NCBI RefSeq assembly: GCF_003443995.1 | Contig: NZ_QWEY01000006.1 | Coordinates: forward strand, 124,001-188,000 | Direction of reading: 5' to 3' | Source: Pseudotabrizicola alkalilacus | GTDB taxonomy: Bacteria > Pseudomonadota > Alphaproteobacteria > Rhodobacterales > Rhodobacteraceae | DNA: 64,000 nucleotides | Shown: positions 25,952 to 33,557 of the stretch, in pieces | Numbering within the stretch: position 1 is the stretch's first letter | Layout of the letters: each line of letters starts with the position of its first letter | The notes under the pieces: model-generated | What the model saw: only the letters and a program-made list of their open reading frames with translations | What the model was told of the DNA's origin: nothing | Database searches by the model: none | Translations under genes and position numbers: made by a program

Positions 25952-26427
25952 GAATGGGGCCGCTAACGCGGCCCTTTCCCATTTCCGGCCTTTAGTTGTC
26001 CACGCTCGTGGTGCAGGCCAAATGGATGGACAACACTTTTTCGTTGTATATCAATATCTTGCGCGCCATTTGTCCAATTGTCCATTTGTCTGGGCCAAAT
26101 ACAGACAGAGACAGACAAACAGATTTTCTCTCGCGCAGCCATCATCGCTAGCGAAAGGATGCCCCTGAAACTGTGTCTTAGATGGATGGCTATATATCTA
26201 TGTACAAATAGACAAATAGACAAATAGAAGGAAAAAAGGCCAGAAAGCCCTTATTTTCGGTAGTTTTCTATTTGTCTTCCATTTGTCCAACGGGTGGTGT
26301 GTGGACGAATGGATGTCACCCCGCCCGCCTGCTGTGGGTCCGCGTTAGCGGTTCCGAAGCGTTTAACGATGTGCAATGCTCCGCTGGTTCGACTTCTGCA
26401 GGAACTTAAATCAATAGGGAATAGAAC
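25952..26427. repeat. AT-rich region with ACAAATAG repeats downstream of the helicase
   Basis: 476 bases without a gene. Three tandem ACAAATAG octamers lie at 26204-26227; the inverse CTATTTGT is at 26268-26275 and CATTTGTC or close forms occur at 26067, 26083 and 26280. Two of the 12-mers (25960-25971, 26340-26351) flank the region. The array may be an origin, a partition-type site or protein-binding cluster. Confidence 0.55.
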
Positions 26428-26655
26428 ATGACTTTCAGCCGGATCGCCGTCACAACCGCCGCCGTACTCGTCAGCGTTATATGCCTGATCTTTTTGGCAG
26501 ATGGCGTTAGGGTATTTTTCGTCCATTACAACGCGTCGAAGAACGCCAAAGCAGCGCAGGACGCCATCTCAGCGTGTTATGAGCCGCAGTACGAGGACCC
26601 CAAAGCTGAAAAAAGGCGGGTTGGGTGGTGCATAGACGCGGCGACACGTAAGTAG
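26428..26655 (+). CDS. small single-helix membrane or exported protein
   Basis: 75 aa. Residues 5-32 form one strong hydrophobic helix (AAVLVSVICLIFLADGV), followed by a charged tail with two Cys (ISACYEP, VGWCID) that could form a disulfide if the tail is periplasmic. A weak AGGGAA site precedes the ATG. No family recognised. Possible roles include superinfection or envelope functions, but nothing in the sequence decides. Confidence 0.5.
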   Translation: MTFSRIAVTTAAVLVSVICLIFLADGVRVFFVHYNASKNAKAAQDAISACYEPQYEDPKAEKRRVGWCIDAATRK

Positions 26656-27108
26656 TTCTTGCCGTTACACTTCACCACCACCAGCATGGAATCACGGGCA
26701 GCCTCTCGCAGGCTGTAGGGCCGCTTAGACGGGTGGTAACGTACAGGGGGATGAGATTCCGGCATAATAGGCCATCGTTTTAGCACATAAATCTACCAGA
26801 AAACAGAACAAAAAGCGAACATCTAACCGTTTTTCGAGAAATCTGCACCCCATCAGAAAAAAAAGTCTTTCCGATCTACGCAGCTCCTGTGGAATCATTC
26901 CAAGAATCCATCTACCATAGGTTGATTTATTAAGCTTCAAGCTAACAATTGCCCACCTCAATGTAAGTCAAAGTGACAATTTCCCACCTTAGTGTAAGTC
27001 AAAGTGACAATGTGCTAAAAAGTCAAAAAATGAGCCATAATCAGTGGGTTGCGAAATTAATCGACCCAGATTAAATTCACTGCATGAGCAACCCCAAGGA
27101 GGTATTAA
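26656..27108. other. regulatory-looking intergenic region with direct repeats
   Basis: About 450 bases without a convincing gene. It contains a perfect AGCTTCAAGCT (26933-26943), and a 31-bp direct repeat in two copies (26946-26976 and 26977-27007) built on CCCACCTyArTGTAAGTCAAAG. The region leads to a gene with a strong AAGGAGG site at 27109, so promoter and operator functions are likely. Confidence 0.5.
26946..27007. repeat. two tandem 31-bp direct repeats
   Basis: The units at 26946-26976 and 26977-27007 differ at only four or so positions and share TGTAAGTCAAAGTGACAAT; the start of a third copy (CAATGTGC) follows. They may be operators of the 27109 gene, or a leftover insertion-sequence end. 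Confidence 0.75.
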
Positions 27109-27582
27109 ATGACCCTACCCAAACTTTGTTTCTGCGATGACTGCTTTTCGACGCGTGAGAATTGGTTCGACGAAATCGCAGAATGCAGCGACGGCTATCT
27201 GTTCCACCATGAATGGATTGCGCCAAACAGCACCAAATCAACTTTTTCCAGCACGGCGTTTGATGTCATGCTTCCAATTGATGGAAGCTTTCAGCCGACA
27301 ATCCTTGTCCGCTTTGTCTCGTGGAAAAGCTTGATGCAGAACAACTGCGAAGCTGATCGTCTAACTAGAATCGAGTACGCTGACTTGACCTGCAACCCAC
27401 CCACCGTACTCGCCGCCCTCTCTAAAGCTGGATTCTACATCTCGCCCGAGGGGACGGCAGACCATATCGCCGGGGCAATCAGGCAGGCGGTGGACTTCAC
27501 ACTCTTTGAAGTTCGCAATGCAATGCGCGCTGCTGATCATGCTCTACCCTCCACCGCACCAGAAGGCGTGACGCTGCAATGA
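27109..27582 (+). CDS. unknown element protein, acidic
   Basis: 157 aa with an excellent AAGGAGG ribosome site 7 nt before the ATG. The N-terminus has a Cys pair (LCFCDDC) that might bind metal; the rest shows strands and helices with no known motif. It has its own upstream control region with direct repeats and is followed by an ATGA-coupled gene, so the two probably act together. Function unknown. The strong SD and isolated promoter region suggest high or regulated expression. Confidence 0.6.
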   Translation: MTLPKLCFCDDCFSTRENWFDEIAECSDGYLFHHEWIAPNSTKSTFSSTAFDVMLPIDGSFQPTILVRFVSWKSLMQNNCEADRLTRIEYADLTCNPPTVLAALSKAGFYISPEGTADHIAGAIRQAVDFTLFEVRNAMRAADHALPSTAPEGVTLQ

Positions 27583-27926
27583 GAAAGGCTTTGCGCATGC
27601 GTGATGGTGAACGGTTTGCAGTCACCGCCACCGTTGAACGCTTTGGTAGTAAGTCGGGCTACAAAGGGCCGGTGGAAACAATCCTGCTTACCTGTGTGAA
27701 AGACGCCGATGGAAAGCCACTGACTGATCACATATGGCTTGCACGCGGCAAACAGTGGATGGCAATCAATCCGGGTGATCGGGTGAGGTTCACAGCCCGC
27801 GTCGACAGCTACGTGCGCGGGTATCAAGGTCGCCGCTATGATGTTCCTGTCTCACAGGAAATCGACTACAAGCTGACCCGGCCAACGAAGGTGTCAGTGA
27901 TCCGGCAAAGTGCCACGGCACACTAA
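27579..27926 (+). CDS. unknown small element protein, beta-rich
   Basis: 115 aa, coupled by ATGA to the preceding gene. Alternating strand pattern (ERFAVTATVERFG, VETILLTCVKDADG, GDRVRFTARVDSYVRG) suggests a small OB-fold-like barrel that might bind single-stranded nucleic acid; this is inferred from the pattern only. An intrinsic terminator follows at 27951. Confidence 0.55.
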   Translation: MRKALRMRDGERFAVTATVERFGSKSGYKGPVETILLTCVKDADGKPLTDHIWLARGKQWMAINPGDRVRFTARVDSYVRGYQGRRYDVPVSQEIDYKLTRPTKVSVIRQSATAH

Positions 27927-27950
27927 GTTGCTTTGATCCAAACAGAGAAT

Positions 27951-27982
27951 GGGCGTCCCCTCCGGGACGCCCTTCTGCGTTT
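27951..27982 (+). terminator. intrinsic terminator
   Basis: GGGCGTCCC / GGGACGCCC with a four-base loop followed by TTCTGCGTTT. Ends the two-gene 27109-27926 unit. Confidence 0.7.
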
Positions 27983-28154
27983 CATCCCCCTCTAGACGCC
28001 CTCGACCGACGTTGCAGCAACTTCCCGAATTGTTACACTATAACATTTGCGATTACCGCCACCCCGAAAAACACCCAGCTAGACCGCTGACGCGGCCCCC
28101 AACCTGTCCGCAAGGCTATACTTCTGCGGACTCCTGAAAACATCTCGATTCAGG

Positions 28155-28217
28155 TGTCCATAAGGGTTGATTCCGCCTTTTGGACAGTATATCTAATGTC
28201 CATAACCCTTACGGACA
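28155..28217 (+). promoter_or_regulatory. res-like or operator site ahead of the serine recombinase
   Basis: Two inverted pairs TGTCC...GGACA (28155-28186 and 28197-28217), with the half-site TGTCCATAAsssTT repeated. The second lies directly against the ribosome site of the recombinase gene. Paired inverted sites of different length upstream of a resolvase are typical of res sites and also allow autoregulation. Confidence 0.6.
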
Positions 28218-28226
28218 GGAGCCGAC

Positions 28227-28898
28227 ATGACACCGACTGCCAAAACCGTTCTGTATGTTCGCGTCAGCACCGCCGAACAGCACAGCAGCCACCAGATTAC
28301 CCAAGCCCGTAAGGAGGGGTTCACCTTCGAAGATAGGCACGTGATCATTGATCATGGTGTTTCTGGGGTCTCCACAGCCCTTAAGGACCGGGATCAAGGC
28401 AAGCGGCTGTTTGACCTGCTACAGCCCGGCGATACGCTTCTGGTGCGCTGGGTCAATCGCATTGGGCGGGATTACCGCGATGTAAAGAACACCATTGAAA
28501 CCTTTCTGAATCAAGGGGTTACTGTCAAGACGGTAATCAATAACATGGTATTCAAGCCCGATCATGAGCTTGCCCATGATCCGATGCAGATCGCTGCCCG
28601 CGATGCTGTGCTAGCATTCATGGTAGGCATCGCAGAGGCAGACGCCACCGCCGCCCGTGAAGCTCGCCGCGCTGGCATTGATCATGCCAAGGCATCCGCT
28701 GACGCGGACACCAAGTATCGCGGCAAGAAACCCAGCTACACCCGCGCCACCATGGAAGCTGTGCAAGCCGCCCTGTCCGCACCCTCTCCGAACGTCTCCA
28801 CCATCGCCAGAGAGACCGGCTTGACCCGTCAGACGGTGCTACGGATCAAGGCTGACCCCGTGGCGGCAGAGGCATCGCTAGCGCGCTGGGGGATGTGA
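28227..28898 (+). CDS. serine recombinase (resolvase/invertase family)
   Basis: 223 aa. N-terminal catalytic domain begins VLYVRVSTAEQ with the nucleophilic Ser at residue 14; the conserved Arg residues are in LLVRWVNRIGRDYRD (~75-88). A long helix follows, and a small C-terminal helix-turn-helix is seen (VSTIARETGLTRQTVLRIK, ~190-208). It would cut and rejoin DNA at the res-like site just upstream, for dimer resolution of the excised element or for inversion. AGGAG lies 6-8 nt before the ATG. One copy of the 12-mer (28696-28707) lies in the coding region. Confidence 0.9.
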   Translation: MTPTAKTVLYVRVSTAEQHSSHQITQARKEGFTFEDRHVIIDHGVSGVSTALKDRDQGKRLFDLLQPGDTLLVRWVNRIGRDYRDVKNTIETFLNQGVTVKTVINNMVFKPDHELAHDPMQIAARDAVLAFMVGIAEADATAAREARRAGIDHAKASADADTKYRGKKPSYTRATMEAVQAALSAPSPNVSTIARETGLTRQTVLRIKADPVAAEASLARWGM

Positions 28899-29576
28899 CC
28901 CAGAGATACCCCGAACCCACAAGACTCCCCGCCAAGCTATCGCAGTCATTGTGAGTTGGTGGCGTGTTGAATGGGTTGGTGTCCGCGTCAGCGGTATATA
29001 ATATCATGTAAAAACAATGACTTGGGGTCCCGCCTAGGGGGTATAGGGGTGGGGGTGCCAAGACGCGCAGTCGCCACATGCATAGGTTGCAGCAACTCCA
29101 TAAAAATACACGCTTAGGTTGATTTGAGCCGGATGTAAACTCGGTAGACTCATTCGGCATCTAGCGCACCTTTGACCGTCCTTTAATGCCGATGAACGGT
29201 ATCCAAGTTGCTCTGGCAGTTGCACTAAGTTGCACAAGCCCCTTTCCCCCCCGGCGGTGGGGGTACCCCCTCTTCGAATTGCAAATGGTCGCTATAAAAT
29301 ATAAATTTTGGTGAAAAATAGTTGCTATTACGCTGAACCGAATGGCTAAGAATTTTGCCTGTCATCATCATTGGTGCTATATTCTAACAGTGAAGAGTGG
29401 TGAAACTGGCGCGGGCCGGTCATCCACGTCCAGCGCGGTTATTGGTCTTTCACGCGCATACGGACTCTGGCTGGCCCGAGCTTTTTAATCCGGCCCGACA
29501 CCGGCCCACTTTAACGCAGACCAATCCACCCTCACCAGCGCCTGCCCCGACGGGCACAAAAGCGCGAAAGCTCACC
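28899..29576. other. non-coding stretch between recombinase and tape-measure genes
   Basis: About 680 bases. Contains one 12-mer (28983-28994), a G-rich tract GGGGG-TATA-GGGG-T-GGGGG (about 29037-29055), and an AT-rich part (29280-29350). The frame of the tape-measure gene is open back to 29397, but that segment is Pro/His-rich and unlike the family start. No clear promoter found. Confidence 0.4.
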
Positions 29577-32567
29577 ATGACCACCCAGACCCACTCACTA
29601 GCTCTTAAAATCGACGCAGAAGCCGCTAAAGCTGGCAGTCGCGTTTTTGTCGCTGCCGTCACGGCAGTAAAGAAAGCCGTCCACGATCTGGACCGGCAAG
29701 CGGATGGCACATTTGCCAAGCTGGCAAACCATCGCCCCCAGTTTGATGTATCACCGCTAACGCGGGCCACCACCGAAGCGCAAAAACTCGGAACCGCGAT
29801 ATCAGGCGCGGGCAACGCTTCCGACCGGGCCGCGCAGATGATCCAGCGCACTGCGCTTGCGTCGGCGTCAGCCGTACGGATGGCAGAACAGGCCACCCAG
29901 CGCCTTGCGCTTCGTATGGATGACCTTGGCGACACACAGGGCCTTGCCAGCCTAAACAACGCCCTCGCGCAAATGAAGGCCAGCCTCCTAGGTGCGACCT
30001 CCACCCTTGACGTGCGCAAGTCTAAGAGTGGCTTCGATGATGTTCGCTCAAGCCTTCTGCAAACGACGGTGGCCAGCGAGCGCTTGCGGGGTGAACAGGC
30101 ACAACTCGCCCGCGAAATGCTGGAAACCAACCGGGCCTCCACATCTCAAGCCGCAAGTCTGGAATCCCTCCGGTCAAAATATGACAGCGTTTTTGCTACG
30201 TCCCGGCAGTACGCAACGGCACTTTCTGAGATTCAAACGCTGGAAGATGCAGGGGCGGTATCCGCCCAAAGAGCCGCCCAAATGCGCGATAGAGCGGCTC
30301 AGTCTATCCTTGCCGCTGGGGGGGCAAACGACCGATTTGCGGCGAGCGCCCGTACTAGTGGGCATGAAACTGCATACCTGGCCGCCCAGTTCAACGATAT
30401 CGGTGTGATGATGGCAGCGGGCCAGAATCCCTTTATTTTGGCACTCCAGCAGGGGACTCAGGTGTCCCAGATGCTAAACCAGATGGGCGGAAAAACCGCC
30501 ATTCTGCGTGGTCTGGCATCCGGCTTCATGAGCATGATTAACCCAGTTAGCTTAATCACCATTGGCGTGATCGCAGCCGGGGCCGCAATCGTCCAGTGGA
30601 TGACCAGCGGCTCAGAGGCCACAAAGTCCTTCGCCGACTCTTTGTCCGATGCTGAATCCAAGATCAGTACCATCACCCGGTCAACTGCCACCCTCGCCGG
30701 GGCTAAACTGGGGTCTCTCGCCGAAGGCTATGGCCGGGTGAATGCAGAGCTGAAAATCCACCTCGAACGCCTAGGCCAGATCGCCCAACTTGAGGCGTTG
30801 TCCGCCAACCGTAACACGATTCAGGCGCTGGAAGACGAAGTGACCGGCGGGTGGATTACCTCTGATATCGACGATGTACGCATAGCCCTGAATACCACCA
30901 ACGATGGCGCGCGCATCTTTCTTGGGCTGCTTAAACAGGTGAAAGAGGCCCGCACCTTCCAAGAACAGACAGACGCCATCAGCAAAGCCCGTAAGTGGTT
31001 GGAGTCGACCGGCACAACACTTGATCGGGCGGAAGGGTCCGCTTTGAATCTGCTGATGGGCCTGATTAAGTCGGAGGACGCCGCGCTCAAACTGCTACAT
31101 GCGAGTGAGGAGTCGGCGTCCGCCATCGCCGGGGCTGTGAACCAGACCGCCGCATGGGCCAATATGATGGCCGCTGTGAAGATGCAGATCGACGCCATTG
31201 GATCATCTCTCGCGGCTATCGGCGGGGGTGCCATTTCCGCAGCTTCCAAGCGCGTGGAGATCGAAGCCCTGTCACGCGGCGAGTCCTTGCGCGGTGCTGA
31301 GATCGCCCGCATTCGCCATGACAACGAGCTAAAGTTGGGTGCGCGGACTCAAGCGGCAAACGCCCGTGGTGGTATTGCGGGATGGGCTGAGAGTCAGCTT
31401 ATCAATATGGAGCGCTTCGCCCTCGAAGAGAATATCCGGCTGGACGACCAACTTTCGGCCCAGCGGGAAGCCGCCAGAAAACGCGAAACCAGCACGAAAA
31501 AGAGTGGGGGTGGACGTGTGGAAGCCCTAGGCGATGAAAGCCGCCAACTCTCAAAAATCAGCAAACAGCTAAACGACCGCATCTTCGGACTCAACCGCGA
31601 GAACGCGGCATTGAATCTGCTGATCGAAGGCAAGGCCCGCACCAAAGAAGGCGCGGAAGCTATGGCTATGGCGCTGGAGCTGAACAAGGGCAAGCTGGAC
31701 GCCGCAACAGAGGCTACCATCCGCGCGTATGAGGCAAACGTCCTTCTTAACGAACAATTGCAGCGCGATGCCAAAGACCCATTCCGCGAGTACATCCAAG
31801 GACTGCCGTCTGTGATGGAATCTACGAAGCAACTCAAGCTAGAGATGGCACAAGTGCTTGAAGGCGGTATCAACGACCTGTTTATGGGCGAATTCGACAC
31901 CAAGAAATTGGTGGACGGACTCCGGCGCAGCTTGGCGCAGATGCTTGCGCAGCGTTCCATGAAAATGCTCTTCGGCAACATGTTCGATTCATCCGGCATC
32001 GAAATGGCATCTGCATCTGGCGCACGTCAGATGCAGTCTGGAATTGTCATGGGTGCACAGCAAGGCGCTCAGATGTTCGCTGCCGCGCTGTCAGGCGCAG
32101 CTATTCCCGCCGGGGGCGGGGGTGGTATGGGTGGCGGGTTCGGTCTTATCGGCGGCCTGTTCAGCCTGTTCGGATTTGCAGAGGGCGGGTATTCAGACCG
32201 GCCCGGCATGTCGGTTCACCACGTCAGCCCGGCGGCATTCCGGAACGCACCCCACTACAAAGAAGGCACGAGCAATACGTCTGGTATCCCGGCGGTACTA
32301 CACCCGAACGAAGCGGTTGTGCCGCTGACGAAGGGCCGGAAGATTCCGGTGGATGCCAGCGGCCTAGAAGAAGCTGCCCCCGGTGCAGCCCCTCACTTTA
32401 CGATGGGGGACGTACATGTCGAGATTAAGACTGAGAAGTCGATTGAAGACCCCGCAACCGCAGCACAGGCGGCTAAGAACGTCGCCGAAATGATCAAGCA
32501 GCAAGTTTCCATGCAAATGGCTGAAGCAGCCCAGTATGGTGGACTCATGAATCCAAGAGGCACGTAA
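29577..32567 (+). CDS. phage tail length tape-measure protein
   Basis: 996 aa. N-terminal ~300 residues are helical and coiled-coil-like, Ala/Gln-rich. At ~265-345 comes the family block with LAAQFNDIGVMMAAGQNPF and a hydrophobic helix (MINPVSLITIGVIAAGAAIV). The last 250 residues include GGINDLFMGEFDTKKLVDGL and the C-terminal GIPAVLHPNEAVVPLTKGRK motif common to lambda-like tape measures. Such proteins set tail length and pass to the host envelope at injection. The gene looks intact, but no other tail gene, chaperone or capsid gene is near. By analogy with other phages about 1000 aa would fit a tail near 150 nm. The start MTTQTHSLALKIDAEA is chosen by family look; the SD is weak. Confidence 0.88.
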   Translation: MTTQTHSLALKIDAEAAKAGSRVFVAAVTAVKKAVHDLDRQADGTFAKLANHRPQFDVSPLTRATTEAQKLGTAISGAGNASDRAAQMIQRTALASASAVRMAEQATQRLALRMDDLGDTQGLASLNNALAQMKASLLGATSTLDVRKSKSGFDDVRSSLLQTTVASERLRGEQAQLAREMLETNRASTSQAASLESLRSKYDSVFATSRQYATALSEIQTLEDAGAVSAQRAAQMRDRAAQSILAAGGANDRFAASARTSGHETAYLAAQFNDIGVMMAAGQNPFILALQQGTQVSQMLNQMGGKTAILRGLASGFMSMINPVSLITIGVIAAGAAIVQWMTSGSEATKSFADSLSDAESKISTITRSTATLAGAKLGSLAEGYGRVNAELKIHLERLGQIAQLEALSANRNTIQALEDEVTGGWITSDIDDVRIALNTTNDGARIFLGLLKQVKEARTFQEQTDAISKARKWLESTGTTLDRAEGSALNLLMGLIKSEDAALKLLHASEESASAIAGAVNQTAAWANMMAAVKMQIDAIGSSLAAIGGGAISAASKRVEIEALSRGESLRGAEIARIRHDNELKLGARTQAANARGGIAGWAESQLINMERFALEENIRLDDQLSAQREAARKRETSTKKSGGGRVEALGDESRQLSKISKQLNDRIFGLNRENAALNLLIEGKARTKEGAEAMAMALELNKGKLDAATEATIRAYEANVLLNEQLQRDAKDPFREYIQGLPSVMESTKQLKLEMAQVLEGGINDLFMGEFDTKKLVDGLRRSLAQMLAQRSMKMLFGNMFDSSGIEMASASGARQMQSGIVMGAQQGAQMFAAALSGAAIPAGGGGGMGGGFGLIGGLFSLFGFAEGGYSDRPGMSVHHVSPAAFRNAPHYKEGTSNTSGIPAVLHPNEAVVPLTKGRKIPVDASGLEEAAPGAAPHFTMGDVHVEIKTEKSIEDPATAAQAAKNVAEMIKQQVSMQMAEAAQYGGLMNPRGT

Positions 32568-32740
32568 TGAGCGAGAGTGCAGATCACCCTACCGGGCGCT
32601 ACTACTACCTCGTAGCGCCCGAGGCATCCAGATTGATGGCGTTGTTCAAAGCGGGCATTCCGGTCACCATCCTTGGTGATGGTCTGACCTACCGCGTAGA
32701 GGGACCGCGTCCCCGCGACACCGAAGACACCGACACCTGA
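32567..32740 (+). CDS. small protein coupled to the tape-measure gene
   Basis: 57 aa, MSESADHPTGRYYYLVAPEA to a Pro/Asp/Thr-rich tail. The ATG overlaps the tape-measure stop by one base (TAATG), which implies translational coupling and near-equal output. It is followed by a terminator, so the pair forms the last unit of the element. No family recognised. In phages, genes next to the tape measure often encode its chaperone or adaptor, but those normally lie upstream. Confidence 0.6.
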   Translation: MSESADHPTGRYYYLVAPEASRLMALFKAGIPVTILGDGLTYRVEGPRPRDTEDTDT

Positions 32741-32779
32741 CCACGGATTCGGCTTCAAGCGGATACAGAGAGACAGAGA

Positions 32780-32800
32780 GGGGCCGGAAAGGCCCCTTTT
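32780..32800 (+). terminator. intrinsic terminator at the element's right end
   Basis: GGGGCC-GGAAA-GGCCCC followed by TTTT. Ends the tape-measure unit. A second hairpin, GGCCCCC/GGGGGCC, is at about 32878-32896. Confidence 0.8.
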
Positions 32801-32839
32801 GCATGTCCGCTGACGCGGATCGTGACCGCGTCAGCGGTG

Positions 32840-32875
32840 ACTTTGGGTAACATTTTGGGAGGTTTTGGGTAACAA
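32840..32875. promoter_or_regulatory. putative right arm-type integrase sites
   Basis: TTTGGGTAACATTTTGGGA (from 32842) and TTTTGGGTAAC (32863-32873) repeat the words found beside attL, about 21 bp apart and just inside attR. Confidence 0.6.
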
Positions 32876-32927
32876 AAGGCCCCCAAGTTGGGGGCCTAAG
32901 TGTTTGATTTTGCTTGCTTTAAGCATA

Positions 32928-32956
32928 CGGCAATAATGGTGGGCGATAACGGATTT
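32928..32956. repeat. attR: right 29-bp direct repeat of the element
   Basis: Exact match to 17257-17285; here it forms the 3' end of the intact tRNA-Val(CAC). Confidence 0.92.
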
Positions 32957-33011
32957 GAACCGCTGACATCTTCGATGTGAACGAAGCGCTCTACCGCTGA
33001 GCTAATCGCCC
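32937..33011 (-). tRNA. tRNA-Val(CAC), integration target
   Basis: Minus-strand cloverleaf from GGGCGAT at 33011: D-arm TAGCTCAGCGGTAGAGC, anticodon stem CTTCG/CGAAG with loop TTCACAT (anticodon CAC), T-arm GTTCAAATCC, acceptor ATCGCCC, A and encoded CCA (32939-32937). The 3' end is shared with attR, so integration kept the tRNA intact. Confidence 0.94.
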
Positions 33012-33024
33012 GATGGAGCGTGTC

Positions 33025-33429
33025 TTAGACGGCTTCTTCGGCGTCTGCAAGGGTCTCTTTCGGCTCTTTTGGTTTAGGCGTACCGGTGCCGCGCACCTTG
33101 AGCGTCATCATCGACCGGCCCTCACGGTCGACCGATTTTGCCACCCGTACCTTGCCCACGCCGGGCAGGTTCAGCTCTTCGCCTTTGGCCAGCGCATCGC
33201 CCAGAGCGGTCAGCGTGGCCTCGACGATCTCTTTCACGCCCTTTTTCTTACCGCCAGTCACCTCGACCACGCGTCCGACCAGTTCCCGCAGTTTCAGCGC
33301 CACCGCGCGGTCCGTCCCCGCCTCAACGGTGACTGCCTCGGGCACCTCGGCTGCGGGTTCTGCCACGACCTTGGGCTTGGGGGCGGGAATGCCCTTTGGA
33401 CCAGGTTTAGATGTGGGCTTGCTGGACAT
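33025..33429 (-). CDS. HU-family DNA-binding protein with N-terminal Pro/Lys-rich extension
   Basis: 134 aa. Residues ~40-115 show the HU/IHF fold (LKLRELVGRVVEVTGGKKKG, then EATLTALGDALAKGEELNLPGVGKVRV), with a shortened, unusual DNA-binding arm. The first ~35 residues are rich in Pro, Lys and Ala, and the C-terminus carries a basic then acidic tail. It probably acts as a nucleoid-associated protein. ATG at 33429 has AGGGAG 8 nt upstream; a TTG two codons earlier is less likely. Such extended HU-like proteins are found widely in Rhodobacteraceae. It flanks the element but belongs to the chromosome by composition. Confidence 0.75.
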   Translation of the reverse strand: MSSKPTSKPGPKGIPAPKPKVVAEPAAEVPEAVTVEAGTDRAVALKLRELVGRVVEVTGGKKKGVKEIVEATLTALGDALAKGEELNLPGVGKVRVAKSVDREGRSMMTLKVRGTGTPKPKEPKETLADAEEAV

Positions 33430-33557
33430 GGACAACTCCCTTGTGTCGATGATGCGGCGGCGTATCGCGCAGATTAGTCACGATTTCGCGACAATGTCAC
33501 TGGCAATCGCGTGAAACAAGGCCCAGCGCGCGCGATCACCGCGCGCCTCTGCATCAA

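Larger units (their letters stand above)
17257..32956 (+). mobile_element. integrated element at tRNA-Val(CAC), satellite-like, orphan tape measure
   Basis: About 15.7 kb bounded by the 29-bp attL/attR repeats. It encodes a tyrosine integrase, a large primase-helicase, a serine recombinase, a tail tape-measure protein and about ten small unknown proteins, all on the plus strand. Composition is lower in GC than the flanks. It carries origin-like repeats, arm-type sites at both ends and nine copies of a 12-bp near-palindrome. I see no terminase, portal, capsid, lysis or conjugation gene. It is best described as a phage satellite, a phage-plasmid derivative or a reduced prophage; the sequence does not decide between these. 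Confidence 0.88.

Noticed and set aside
26946-27007. Insertion sequence end (IS21-type)
   Set aside because: The tandem repeats recall IS21 termini, but there is no transposase, second end or target duplication.
29397-29576. N-terminal 60-residue extension of the tape-measure frame
   Set aside because: Pro/His/Arg-rich and unlike the family start; the ATG at 29577 begins the helical domain.
17257-32956. Complete prophage
   Set aside because: No terminase, portal, capsid, head-tail, other tail or lysis genes could be found among the frames.
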